Part shown: positions 7,671-15,220 of the stretch, one piece after another
Layout: each line of letters opens with the position of its first letter
Numbering within the stretch: position 1 is the stretch's first letter
DNA from: JADJTT01 sp049306275
GTDB lineage: Bacteria > Bacteroidota > Bacteroidia > Chitinophagales > Saprospiraceae
DNA: 64,000 nt
NCBI GenBank assembly: GCA_049306275.1
Contig: JBAQQB010000135.1
Location: 7,668-71,667, forward strand
Reading direction: 5' to 3'
Program-made: the position numbers and the translations under genes
Notes under the pieces: model-generated
The model's database searches: none
What the model was told of the DNA's origin: nothing
What the model saw: the letters and a program-made list of their open reading frames with translations, nothing else

Positions 7671-8837
7671 CTAGAAATAATGCCCGATTGCCAACATGCT
7701 CATCCACCCCATCACCCCCACCACCAGCCAACCCACCGCCTGCATCCAAACCGGATGCCTGTACTGACTGCGCAAACCGGGCTTCAGCGCCGCAATCAGC
7801 ATCAGACTCAGCGCTATGGGCAAAATGACGCCGTTCACTGCCCCGGCCAGCACCAGGAGCTTGACGGGATTTCCCACAAATACGAAAATGAGCGTAGACG
7901 CCGCGATGAACAGGCTGATGATCACCTTCTCGTACTTTTGAATAAATGGAACGGAAGTCTTCCAAAACGACACTGAGGTATACGACGCGCCGATGACGGA
8001 TGTAATCGCCGCAATCCATAGCACCACGCCGAAGAACCTGTACCCTACCCCACCCGCAGCCGCCTGAAATACCGAAGCCGCCGGGTTGCCGGCAGCGAGC
8101 CGGGTTCCGGCCCAAACTACCCCTAAAGCTGCGAGGAATAATATATAACGCATTGTAGATGATATGATTATGCCACTAATGGCGCTCTCCGATACCTGTC
8201 CCAGGTTTTCTTTTCCCTTTACCCCCGCATCCAAAAGCCGGTGGGCGCCCGCAAAGGAGATATAGCCCCCAACCGTGCCGCCGACCAGCGTGACGATGAT
8301 CATCACGTTGATCTTTTCCGGCCAGACCGTGTGCAGGAGCGCCTTGCCAAGCGGCGGCTGCGAAGCGATGGCGACGTAGACCGTGAGGCCGATCATGAGC
8401 AAGCCCAGCCATTTTACCAGCTTGTCGATCAATTTTCCGGCCTCCTTATACCAGAATATGCCCAGGGCAAAAGCGCAACTGATTACTGCGCCTATTTCGG
8501 GCCTCAACCCGGTCAGCACCTCGATCCCCAGCCCACATCCGGCGATGTTGCCGATATTGAAGACCAGTCCGCCGGTCGCGATCAGCGTGGCCAGGAAATA
8601 GCCCGCGCCGGGGAAAACGTGGTTGGCAATGTCCTGCGCCCTGCTTTCGCTGAGCGATACGATACGCCAGATGTTCATCTGCGCGCCGATGTCCAGGAGC
8701 ACGGAGATCAGGATGGCAAACCCGAAGCTGGTGAGCAGCTGCTCGGTAAAGAGGGAGGTCTGGGTCAGAAAACCGGGCCCTACGGCCGAGGTGGCCATCA
8801 GGAAGGCGGCGCCGAGGATGGCGGCGTTCTTCTTCAT
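7671..8837 (-). CDS. NRAMP-family divalent-metal-type transporter (YcsG-like)
   Basis: The 388-residue protein has about eleven hydrophobic segments and starts MKKNAAILGAAFLMATSAVGPGF, typical of the NRAMP/YcsG group (NRAMP-like inner-membrane transporters). It overlaps the pxpA stop by 4 bases (ATGA) and is the last gene of the pxpBCA operon. The same arrangement (ycsG next to ycsF-kipI-kipA) is known from Bacillus. A likely role is uptake linked to 5-oxoproline use, possibly of the metal or of the substrate itself, but substrate specificity is inference. The canonical DPG metal motif of true NRAMPs is replaced here by VGPGF, which argues against assuming Mn or Fe. Confidence 0.82.
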   Translation of the reverse strand: MKKNAAILGAAFLMATSAVGPGFLTQTSLFTEQLLTSFGFAILISVLLDIGAQMNIWRIVSLSESRAQDIANHVFPGAGYFLATLIATGGLVFNIGNIAGCGLGIEVLTGLRPEIGAVISCAFALGIFWYKEAGKLIDKLVKWLGLLMIGLTVYVAIASQPPLGKALLHTVWPEKINVMIIVTLVGGTVGGYISFAGAHRLLDAGVKGKENLGQVSESAISGIIISSTMRYILFLAALGVVWAGTRLAAGNPAASVFQAAAGGVGYRFFGVVLWIAAITSVIGASYTSVSFWKTSVPFIQKYEKVIISLFIAASTLIFVFVGNPVKLLVLAGAVNGVILPIALSLMLIAALKPGLRSQYRHPVWMQAVGWLVVGVMGWMSMLAIGHYF

Positions 8838-9565
8838 CCCAGCGTGCCTTTTGCGGCCAGGGCCTCGTGAATGGATTTGGCGATGGCCACCGCGTTGGCT
8901 CCGTCGCCATGCAGGCAGATCGTATCGGGGGCTATAGAGATCTTTTTGCCGGAAATAGTCGTCACCCTCCCCTCTTCGACCATTTCCAGCACCTGCGCCA
9001 CCGCCTGCGCAGGGTCTTCGATCAGCGCCCCTGGTGTTTTTCGTGGCGTGAGGCTGCCATCTTCCTGATAGGTGCGGTCGGCAAAGGCTTCTCGGGCCGT
9101 TTTCAGGCCAATGGCCTCCCCTTCCCAGATCAGATGGCTGTTGCAGAGGCCGAACAAAACCAGATTGGGGTTAAAGTCCTTGACAGCCTGGGCGATTGCC
9201 GCCGCTAAGGATGGATCTTTTGCCGCCATATTGTACAGGGCGCCGTGGGGCTTCACGTGGCGCAGCGTGGCGCCCGCTTCGAGTAAAATTTTCTCAAGGG
9301 CTATTATCTGATTGATTATCAGGTGGTAAACTTCGCCAGGTGGCAGTTGTATTTCCTTTCTGCCAAAGTTCTCCCTGTCGGGAAAAGATGGATGGGCGCC
9401 GATGGACACGCCGTATTTCAGACAAAGCGCTACGGTTTGTCTCATCGTTTGCTCGTCGCCGGCGTGGAAGCCGCAGGCGATATTGGCGGAGGAGATAAAA
9501 GGCATGAGTTGCTCATCATTTGCCATGCCCTCGCCCAGGTCGCAGTTGATGTCAATGTTTTTCAT
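8834..9565 (-). CDS. pxpA: 5-oxoprolinase subunit A (LamB/YcsF family)
   Basis: PxpA is part of the ATP-dependent 5-oxoprolinase PxpABC, which opens pyroglutamate to glutamate. The family signature is clear: IDINCDLGEG at the N-terminus, ANIACGFHAGD, GAHPSFPDRENFGR, VKPHGALYN and the C-terminal ICLHGDGANA. The 243-residue length is normal. It overlaps pxpC upstream by 14 bases and the transporter downstream by 4, so the operon is tightly coupled. Confidence is high. Confidence 0.96.
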   Translation of the reverse strand: MKNIDINCDLGEGMANDEQLMPFISSANIACGFHAGDEQTMRQTVALCLKYGVSIGAHPSFPDRENFGRKEIQLPPGEVYHLIINQIIALEKILLEAGATLRHVKPHGALYNMAAKDPSLAAAIAQAVKDFNPNLVLFGLCNSHLIWEGEAIGLKTAREAFADRTYQEDGSLTPRKTPGALIEDPAQAVAQVLEMVEEGRVTTISGKKISIAPDTICLHGDGANAVAIAKSIHEALAAKGTLG

Positions 9566-10529
9566 GCAGGAAGGCTTTCAGCCTCAATTTGCAGGCAATT
9601 TCGAGTTGGGACAAATGGTGCTGTTGCTTGAGCAGCAAGTCTTCGGCGGTTTGCTGGTCGGTGAGGCTAAACCGGATACTGTCCCCCGCTCCCATCTGGG
9701 CCAGTTTGGAGCGATGGGCCGAGATGGCGTAGGCGATTCTGGGATACCCCCCTGTGGTCTGGCGTCCGGCCGTCAGCACGACGAGCTGGCCGTCGGGGAA
9801 AAGCTGGATCACGCCGAAACAAACGGGCGACGATACCAGGCTTTCGCTATGGCGCAGGCGCAGCGTTTCGCCGGAAAGCCGGTACCCCATGCGGTCGGAA
9901 CGGGGGGTGACTACAAACTGGCCCTGAAGGAATTGATTGCGGGATTTTGAGCTCATCCAGTCCCATTCATTCCCCGGCAAAACCAGTATTTCACCGGGAG
10001 GAAGGGCGTCGGGCTCTTCGTGAGCGCTCCAGGGTAAGATATGGGGGCTGATGTTCTCGGTAAATGACTCCGTTTCGATCGCATCTCCCGGCTGTAATTT
10101 CCGGCCATGCAGGCCTCCTGCGCCCGCTTTGAGGTTGGTGCTGAAGCTGTTCAGCCATTTTTTCAGTTTCAATCCGCCGGCGATGGCGAGATAACAGCGG
10201 CTTCCGGATTTGGGGCCGGAAAACTTCAGTACGGCATTTTCCCCGACGATCACGGGGTGATTGATGGGAACGGGACGTCCGTCGATGTTGGCCCCGAAAT
10301 CGGCCCCGGACAGGGCTATCAGGGCTGGTTCGCCGAACAGCACGACCGGCGCGGGAAAGTGCATTTCGATCACCGCCTCCTCTCTCTGATTGCCCACCAG
10401 AAAATTAGCCATGGCAGCGGCTTGCTGATCCATCGATCCGGTCGGGTTGACGCCCAGATGCTGGTAGCCGAAGCGCCCGGGGTCTTGAATGGTATCAAGA
10501 ATGCCTGCTTTTAATATTTTCAAACTCAT
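9552..10529 (-). CDS. pxpC: 5-oxoprolinase subunit C (biotin-dependent carboxylase-like, KipA)
   Basis: The protein has 325 residues. The family pattern is visible: ILDTIQDPGRFGYQHLGVNPTGSMD at the start (split here: ILDTIQDPGRFGYQHLG then VNPTGSMD), GGLHGRKLQPGD, TPRSDRMGYRLSG, and the TTGGYPRIAYAI block near the C-terminus. It forms a heterodimer with PxpB that activates 5-oxoproline. The start overlaps the pxpB coding end by 35 bases, and the stop overlaps pxpA by 14, an unusually compact arrangement. Confidence 0.95.
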   Translation of the reverse strand: MSLKILKAGILDTIQDPGRFGYQHLGVNPTGSMDQQAAAMANFLVGNQREEAVIEMHFPAPVVLFGEPALIALSGADFGANIDGRPVPINHPVIVGENAVLKFSGPKSGSRCYLAIAGGLKLKKWLNSFSTNLKAGAGGLHGRKLQPGDAIETESFTENISPHILPWSAHEEPDALPPGEILVLPGNEWDWMSSKSRNQFLQGQFVVTPRSDRMGYRLSGETLRLRHSESLVSSPVCFGVIQLFPDGQLVVLTAGRQTTGGYPRIAYAISAHRSKLAQMGAGDSIRFSLTDQQTAEDLLLKQQHHLSQLEIACKLRLKAFLHEKH

Positions 10530-11220
10530 CGCGGGTGATTGAGGTGAATTGAACGAGATCGCCTGTTTGCAGCAGCGCGGGGTTGTTTTTTACCGAAACA
10601 TCAAATAATCTAAGGGGGGTTCTGCCGATGATCTGCCACCCTCCCGGCGATTGAAAGGGATAAATGCCCGTCTGGTTGCCGGCGATGCCCACACTCCCCT
10701 CCTCTACCATGACCGGCGAGGCTTTCCGGGGCGCGGCGATCCGTTCATCCAGAACGCCCATATAGGGAAAGCCGGGCAGAAAGCCGATCATAAAGACCCG
10801 GTAAGTTGCGGAGGCATGAATACGTATGATTTCATTTTCCGAAATTTTATTTCGGCGAACAATCCATTTAAGATCAGGAGCGAAATCATAGTCGTAGCAA
10901 ACGGGGATGGTGACCAATTTTCCCTCTTTGGGCTGATGTCCCCTCCCCTTTTCCAGCAGTTTCCGGATGGCCTGTGACATCGATTCAAAGGCCGTGATTT
11001 GGTCATTCCCTTGTCTTCGAACCATTCCCGGTTGGTAATACACAGCGATTGAGCTATAGGCCGGAACCGCCTCCACCATGCCGGGCAGGGGATGTTTCCG
11101 GAGTTGGTGAAATACAGACACCACCAACTCGTTGAGGTTTTCATCGATGGCATTGCCGAAGTCGAGCAACAGGGCGCTGTCGCCGAGGGGGGATATATTG
11201 AAGGGGGGTAAAAGGATCAT
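10495..11220 (-). CDS. pxpB: 5-oxoprolinase subunit B (KipI)
   Basis: The 241-residue protein is first in the operon. The family motifs are PLGDSALLLDFG at the N-terminus, IPVCYDYDFAPDL, FLPGFPYMGVLDERI, PRKASPVMVEEGSVGIAGN, TGIYPFQSPGGWQIIGRTP and LLQTGDLVQF. PxpB pairs with PxpC in the 5-oxoprolinase complex; the Bacillus homologue KipI also inhibits the KinA sensor kinase, a role not implied here. The 187-base gap upstream is divergent with the fibre gene and should contain both promoters. Confidence 0.95.
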   Translation of the reverse strand: MILLPPFNISPLGDSALLLDFGNAIDENLNELVVSVFHQLRKHPLPGMVEAVPAYSSIAVYYQPGMVRRQGNDQITAFESMSQAIRKLLEKGRGHQPKEGKLVTIPVCYDYDFAPDLKWIVRRNKISENEIIRIHASATYRVFMIGFLPGFPYMGVLDERIAAPRKASPVMVEEGSVGIAGNQTGIYPFQSPGGWQIIGRTPLRLFDVSVKNNPALLQTGDLVQFTSITRDEFENIKSRHS

Positions 11221-11302
11221 AGAGGATGGTTAAAAGCAGATGCATCGAAAGTAGCAAAATACTCACATTTAACTGAAGGACTGTGCCGATAGTTAGCACT
11301 GA

Positions 11303-11333
11303 TTTTTGTATTTGCTGCTTTTTTATACAAAAA
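11303..11333. promoter_or_regulatory. inverted repeat TTTTTGTAT / ATACAAAAA in a divergent intergenic region
   Basis: Nine-base arms (11303-11311 and 11325-11333) with a 13-base loop lie between divergently transcribed pxpB and the first fibre gene. It may be an operator or an attenuator-like hairpin, but it is AT-rich, so chance is possible. Confidence 0.35.
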
Positions 11334-11369
11334 AAGATAAAAAAGTCTTTTAATCTTCTATATAAATCC

Positions 11370-11377
11370 TAATTTTG
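11370..11377 (+). promoter_or_regulatory. Bacteroidota-type -7 element (TAATTTTG) for the first fibre gene
   Basis: TAATTTTG matches TAnnTTTG and lies 30 bases before the ATG at 11408. A clear -33 TTTG is not present at the expected spacing, so the promoter may be weak or regulated. Confidence 0.5.
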
Positions 11378-11407
11378 ATTTATCGACCCATCAAAAATCC
11401 TGATCTT

Positions 11408-14400
11408 ATGAAAAAGTTTTCCCCCATCCTCGCTTTCTTCTTCATGGCTTTAACCATTCAGGCCCAATCCCCTCAAAAGTTAAACTACCAGGGCGTAGCG
11501 CGCCAGGCCTCCGGCCAGGTGATCCCCGACCAGGCGATCAGCCTCCGGGCCAGCATCCTGGACGGTTCGCCGTCGGGCCTGAGTCAGTACGTAGAGCAGC
11601 ATACTGTAACCACCAACCAGTTGGGGCTCTTTACCGCCAGCATCGGCGGCGGAACGGTCCTGACCGGTAGTTTCGCCAATATCACCTGGGGCAGCGGCGA
11701 CAAGTACCTCAAAATTGAGATCGACCCGGCGGGCGGCAGCAATTACAGCCTGACCGGGGTCTTCCAACTGCTTAGCGTACCCTACTCCCTGCAGAGCCGC
11801 AATGCGGAACAAATTCAGGGCAACCCCGTCTCTCCCACCCCGCCTCTTGACGGCCAGGTGCTGCTTTGGGATGAAAACGCAGGGGAATGGATTTCCGCAG
11901 ACGCCGCTCAAAGCCTGGTGTACACGGCCGGGGCAGGCATCAATATCAACGCCAGCAACGTGATCAGCAATACGGCGCCCGACCAGACGGTGACCATCAC
12001 CGGTCAGGGCGTCACCACGGTGAGCGGTTCTTATCCCAATTTCACGGTCAACACGCCCGCGCCTGCGGACAACAGCCCGACCAACGAAATTCAAACCTTG
12101 TCTCTTTCGGGCAACACCCTCAGCCTGTCGAACGGGGGCGGATCGGTAACCCTCAACAACGGGGCCAACTACAATGCAGGCGCCGGCATCGACATTTCGG
12201 GGAACGTCATTTCCAACACCGGAGACTTAAGCAATATCAACGAAATACAGACCCTCATGCTCAGCGGGTCCAACCTGTCGCTGACCGGCGGTGGGTCGGT
12301 CATTTTGCCTGATGCCAGCGCGACCAATGAAATTCAAACGATTTCATTGACAGGGAGCACGTTGTCGTTGTCAAACGGCGGCGGGTCGGTGACCCTGCCA
12401 CCGGAAGTGGACGGAAGCGTGACCAATGAAATACAAACCCTGTCTCTTTCTGGTAACACCTTAAGCCTGTCGAACGGCGGCGGGTCGGTGACCCTGAACA
12501 ACGGCGCTAACTACAATGCAGGCGCCGGCATCGACATTTCGGGGAACGTCATTACCAACACGGGAGACCTGAGTAATGCCAACGAAATACAGACCCTCTC
12601 GCTCAGCGGGTCCAACCTGTCGCTGACCGGCGGCGGGTCGGTCATTTTGCCCGATGCCAGCGCGACCAATGAAATTCAAACAATTTCCTTGACAGGGAGT
12701 ACCTTGTCGCTCTCCAATGGCGGCGGGTCGGTGACCCTGCCACCCGACCAGGACGCTCAAACGCTTGCCATCGCTGGCCAAACCTTGTCTATCTCCAACG
12801 GAAACTCCGTCGGCCTGCCTGCTGAGGTGGACGGCAGTGTGACCAACGAAATCCAAACACTTTCACTGTCGGGAGCCGATCTGACCTTGTCCAACGGCGG
12901 CGGTACCGTGACGCTCCCTACCGGCACTACCTATACCGCCGGGAACGGCATTGGCATTTCGGGCAACGTCATCTCCAATACCGGCGACCTCAGTGCCGTC
13001 AATGAGATACAAACCATTTCCCTGGGCGGAGATACCATTTCGCTCTCCAACGGCGGCGGGTCGGTTATTCTCCCGGAAGAAGTGGACGGCAGCGTCACCA
13101 ATGAAATACAAAGTCTTTCCCTCAATGGAGACACCTTGTCGCTCTCCAATGGTGGTGGATCGGTACTCCTACCCTCCGGCCAAATTTACACTGCAGGTTC
13201 TGGGATATCGATCGACGGGAACAATGTGATCTCCAATACAGGCGACGTCGTTGCAGCGGATGACATAAATATCGGAACTACCGCAGGTGGCGACCTCAGC
13301 GGTGTATATCCGAACCCCGTAGTGGATGGATTACAGGGTAAACCCGTTTCCCCTGCTATCCCGAGCGCCAGCCAGGTTTTGCAGTGGAATGGCACGGCAT
13401 GGGCTCCGGCAACCCTCCCCGCAGCGCCCGCCGGCTGGTTGCTTTCAGGCAATGCAGGCACCAATCCTTCCACCCATTTCATTGGGACGACCGATAACCA
13501 GGATTTGGTTTTTAAAAGGAATAATCTTATTGTAGGGAGGATTACTGTTTTAAATCAAGCTTTTGGTGCAGGTGCGTTGGCTTCCACTACCACCGGCAAT
13601 AGTAATTGCGCTTTCGGTGGTAATGCGTTGGCTTACACTACCACCGGCACTAATAACATCGCTATTGGGTTTTCTACATTGTTTGTCAATACCACCGGCA
13701 GTAATAACACCGCTATTGGGGGTTCGGCATTGTTCGGCAACTCCACGGGCTTTAATAACACCGCTACTGGGGCTTGGGCACTGCATAACAATACCACCGG
13801 CAGTTATAACACAGCCGCTGGTTATTTTGCATTGGCAAACAATTACACAGGATTTCAAAATACCGCATCCGGTTTTGAAGCAATGCATTTAAATGACACC
13901 GGTGGAAGAAACACCGCTACTGGGACTGGTGCATTGCGTTCCAATTCCTCCGGCAGTGATAACACAGCCGCTGGTTTTGATGCACTGGTAAACAATACCA
14001 CCGGATTTCAAAATAGTGCGTTTGGCATAAACACATTAACCAGCAATACAACCGGAAGCTACAATACAGCGATCGGCACTTATGCCAATGTAGCTTCCGG
14101 AAATTATTCCAACGCCAATGCCATCGGCAATTCCGCTACAGCCAATGCAAGCAACAAGATCAGGCTGGGAAATACAAACATCACCGTGATCGAAGGCCAG
14201 GTGGCTTACTCATGGCCCAGCGACGCCCGCTTCAAATTCAATGTAGAGGAAGAAGTGATCGGCCTTGACTTCATCAAACGCTTGCGGCCGGTCAATTACC
14301 AGTTCGATACCCGGAAATTCGAAGAATTCCTGACCCAGAACATGCCCGATAGCATCCGTCGCTACCATTTCGAAGGAGTGGACTTTTCGGCATCCACCGG

Positions 14401-14674
14401 GATCGTCCACACCGGGTTTATCGCCCAGGAAGTGGAGCAGGCGGCCAGGGAAAGCGGCTACGCTTTCGACGGGGTGCATGCGCCCACGGATGGCAACGAC
14501 AATTACAGCATGGCGTATAGCCAGTTCGTAGTGCCGTTGGTGAAAGCCGTGCAGGAGCAGCAGGAGATGATCGAACAACTTGAACAGAAAAACGAGGCCC
14601 AAAACGATGAAATAGCACAGTTGAAAGCCGAACTACAAGAGATCAGGGCCCTGTTAATGGCCAAGTCAAATTAG
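11408..14674 (+). CDS. giant secreted fibre protein with peptidase S74 (endosialidase-type) chaperone domain, paralog 1
   Basis: The 1,088-residue protein begins with a signal peptide (MKKFSPILAFFFMALTIQAQ). A conserved head domain (about 20-135) starts SPQKLNYQGVARQASG. About residues 225-610 are many tandem NEIQTLSLSG / LSLSNGGGSVTL beta repeats. A linker of the type GDLSGVYPNPVVDGLQG follows, then about 720-925 are YadA-head-like repeats of the NTAIGxxAL type. The C-terminus is the intramolecular chaperone domain of tail spikes: SDARFK (Ser938, Asp939) and GLDFIKRLRPVNYQF, with HTGFIAQEVEQAA, then a trimeric-type coiled coil (about 1048-1088). In phage spikes this domain drives trimer folding and cuts itself off at the Ser of SDxRxK. 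A homotrimeric surface fibre is therefore expected. ATG at 11408 is chosen because it gives the signal peptide. Confidence 0.85.
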   Translation: MKKFSPILAFFFMALTIQAQSPQKLNYQGVARQASGQVIPDQAISLRASILDGSPSGLSQYVEQHTVTTNQLGLFTASIGGGTVLTGSFANITWGSGDKYLKIEIDPAGGSNYSLTGVFQLLSVPYSLQSRNAEQIQGNPVSPTPPLDGQVLLWDENAGEWISADAAQSLVYTAGAGININASNVISNTAPDQTVTITGQGVTTVSGSYPNFTVNTPAPADNSPTNEIQTLSLSGNTLSLSNGGGSVTLNNGANYNAGAGIDISGNVISNTGDLSNINEIQTLMLSGSNLSLTGGGSVILPDASATNEIQTISLTGSTLSLSNGGGSVTLPPEVDGSVTNEIQTLSLSGNTLSLSNGGGSVTLNNGANYNAGAGIDISGNVITNTGDLSNANEIQTLSLSGSNLSLTGGGSVILPDASATNEIQTISLTGSTLSLSNGGGSVTLPPDQDAQTLAIAGQTLSISNGNSVGLPAEVDGSVTNEIQTLSLSGADLTLSNGGGTVTLPTGTTYTAGNGIGISGNVISNTGDLSAVNEIQTISLGGDTISLSNGGGSVILPEEVDGSVTNEIQSLSLNGDTLSLSNGGGSVLLPSGQIYTAGSGISIDGNNVISNTGDVVAADDINIGTTAGGDLSGVYPNPVVDGLQGKPVSPAIPSASQVLQWNGTAWAPATLPAAPAGWLLSGNAGTNPSTHFIGTTDNQDLVFKRNNLIVGRITVLNQAFGAGALASTTTGNSNCAFGGNALAYTTTGTNNIAIGFSTLFVNTTGSNNTAIGGSALFGNSTGFNNTATGAWALHNNTTGSYNTAAGYFALANNYTGFQNTASGFEAMHLNDTGGRNTATGTGALRSNSSGSDNTAAGFDALVNNTTGFQNSAFGINTLTSNTTGSYNTAIGTYANVASGNYSNANAIGNSATANASNKIRLGNTNITVIEGQVAYSWPSDARFKFNVEEEVIGLDFIKRLRPVNYQFDTRKFEEFLTQNMPDSIRRYHFEGVDFSASTGIVHTGFIAQEVEQAARESGYAFDGVHAPTDGNDNYSMAYSQFVVPLVKAVQEQQEMIEQLEQKNEAQNDEIAQLKAELQEIRALLMAKSN
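12083..12742 (+). repeat. 342-bp near-identical tandem duplication inside the fibre gene
   Basis: The block starting at 12083 is repeated from 12425 with an exact period of 342 bases (114 codons). Each copy encodes NEIQTLSLSGNTLSLSNGG, then a GANYNAGAGIDISGNV segment, and SLTGGGSVILPDASATNEIQ. The two copies differ at only scattered positions, so the duplication looks recent. The number of copies could vary between strains. Confidence 0.8.
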
Positions 14675-14695
14675 TTGCCCGCTTCAAGCGGCGGC

Positions 14696-14726
14696 TTGTG
14701 TTTCACCATTTTTGTCCTTATCTTCA
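14696..14726 (+). promoter_or_regulatory. candidate promoter (TTG - 20 bp - TATCTTCA) for the T9SS-sorted protein
   Basis: TTG at 14696-14698 is followed after 20 bases by TATCTTCA (14719-14726), a one-mismatch match to TAnnTTTG, 22 bases before the ATG at 14748. Confidence 0.4.
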
Positions 14727-14747
14727 AACGAACTAAAAACATTAGCC

Positions 14748-15215
14748 ATGGCCAGACTCCTCTTGCCAATTGCAGCCCTGTTGTGCACATGGGCTGCACA
14801 GGCGCAAATTATCCTGCCCTCCGTCGTGAACTCCTCCGGCGGAGAAATACAGAACGCCACGGTCTTCGTGGAGTGGTCGCTGGGCGAACCGGCGATCGCA
14901 ACGATCAGCAACGCACAGCATATTGTAACGCAGGGCTTCCTGCAGCCCAACCTGGTAATCACCGGAGTAGATGATCCGGTCTTTATGGAGGAAGTTACCG
15001 TCTACCCCAACCCCTTCTCCAGCCATCTGTTTTTCCAAACTACCTCTACCCGCATTGAATCCTTGCTGGTTCGCGACTTGCTGGGCAGGCAGTTGCTGGA
15101 AACCGCCTTCTCCGGGGAGGTGGACTTGCGGCAACTCCCCTCCGGCGTTTACTTCATCTCCTTGCTCGACGGCAAAAGCCGGGTCATGAGCACATTTAAA
15201 GTTATCAAAATCTGA
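14748..15215 (+). CDS. small secreted protein with T9SS type A C-terminal sorting domain
   Basis: The 155-residue protein has a signal peptide (MARLLLPIAALLCTWAAQAQ), a short mature domain with IVTQGFLQPN, and a complete T9SS sorting domain at the C-terminus: VTVYPNPFSSHLFF, LLVRDLLGRQLLE, LPSGVYFISLLDG, ending FKVIKI. Thus it is little more than a sorting tag on a small WSLGEPAIATISN-type domain common in Bacteroidota. It lies between two fibre genes, 5 bases before the second. Because neither fibre has its own sorting domain, this protein could anchor or escort them to the surface; this is inference. ATG at 14748 is chosen over an upstream in-frame ATG at 14712 because it begins the signal peptide. 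Confidence 0.85.
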   Translation: MARLLLPIAALLCTWAAQAQIILPSVVNSSGGEIQNATVFVEWSLGEPAIATISNAQHIVTQGFLQPNLVITGVDDPVFMEEVTVYPNPFSSHLFFQTTSTRIESLLVRDLLGRQLLETAFSGEVDLRQLPSGVYFISLLDGKSRVMSTFKVIKI

Positions 15216-15220
15216 TATTT

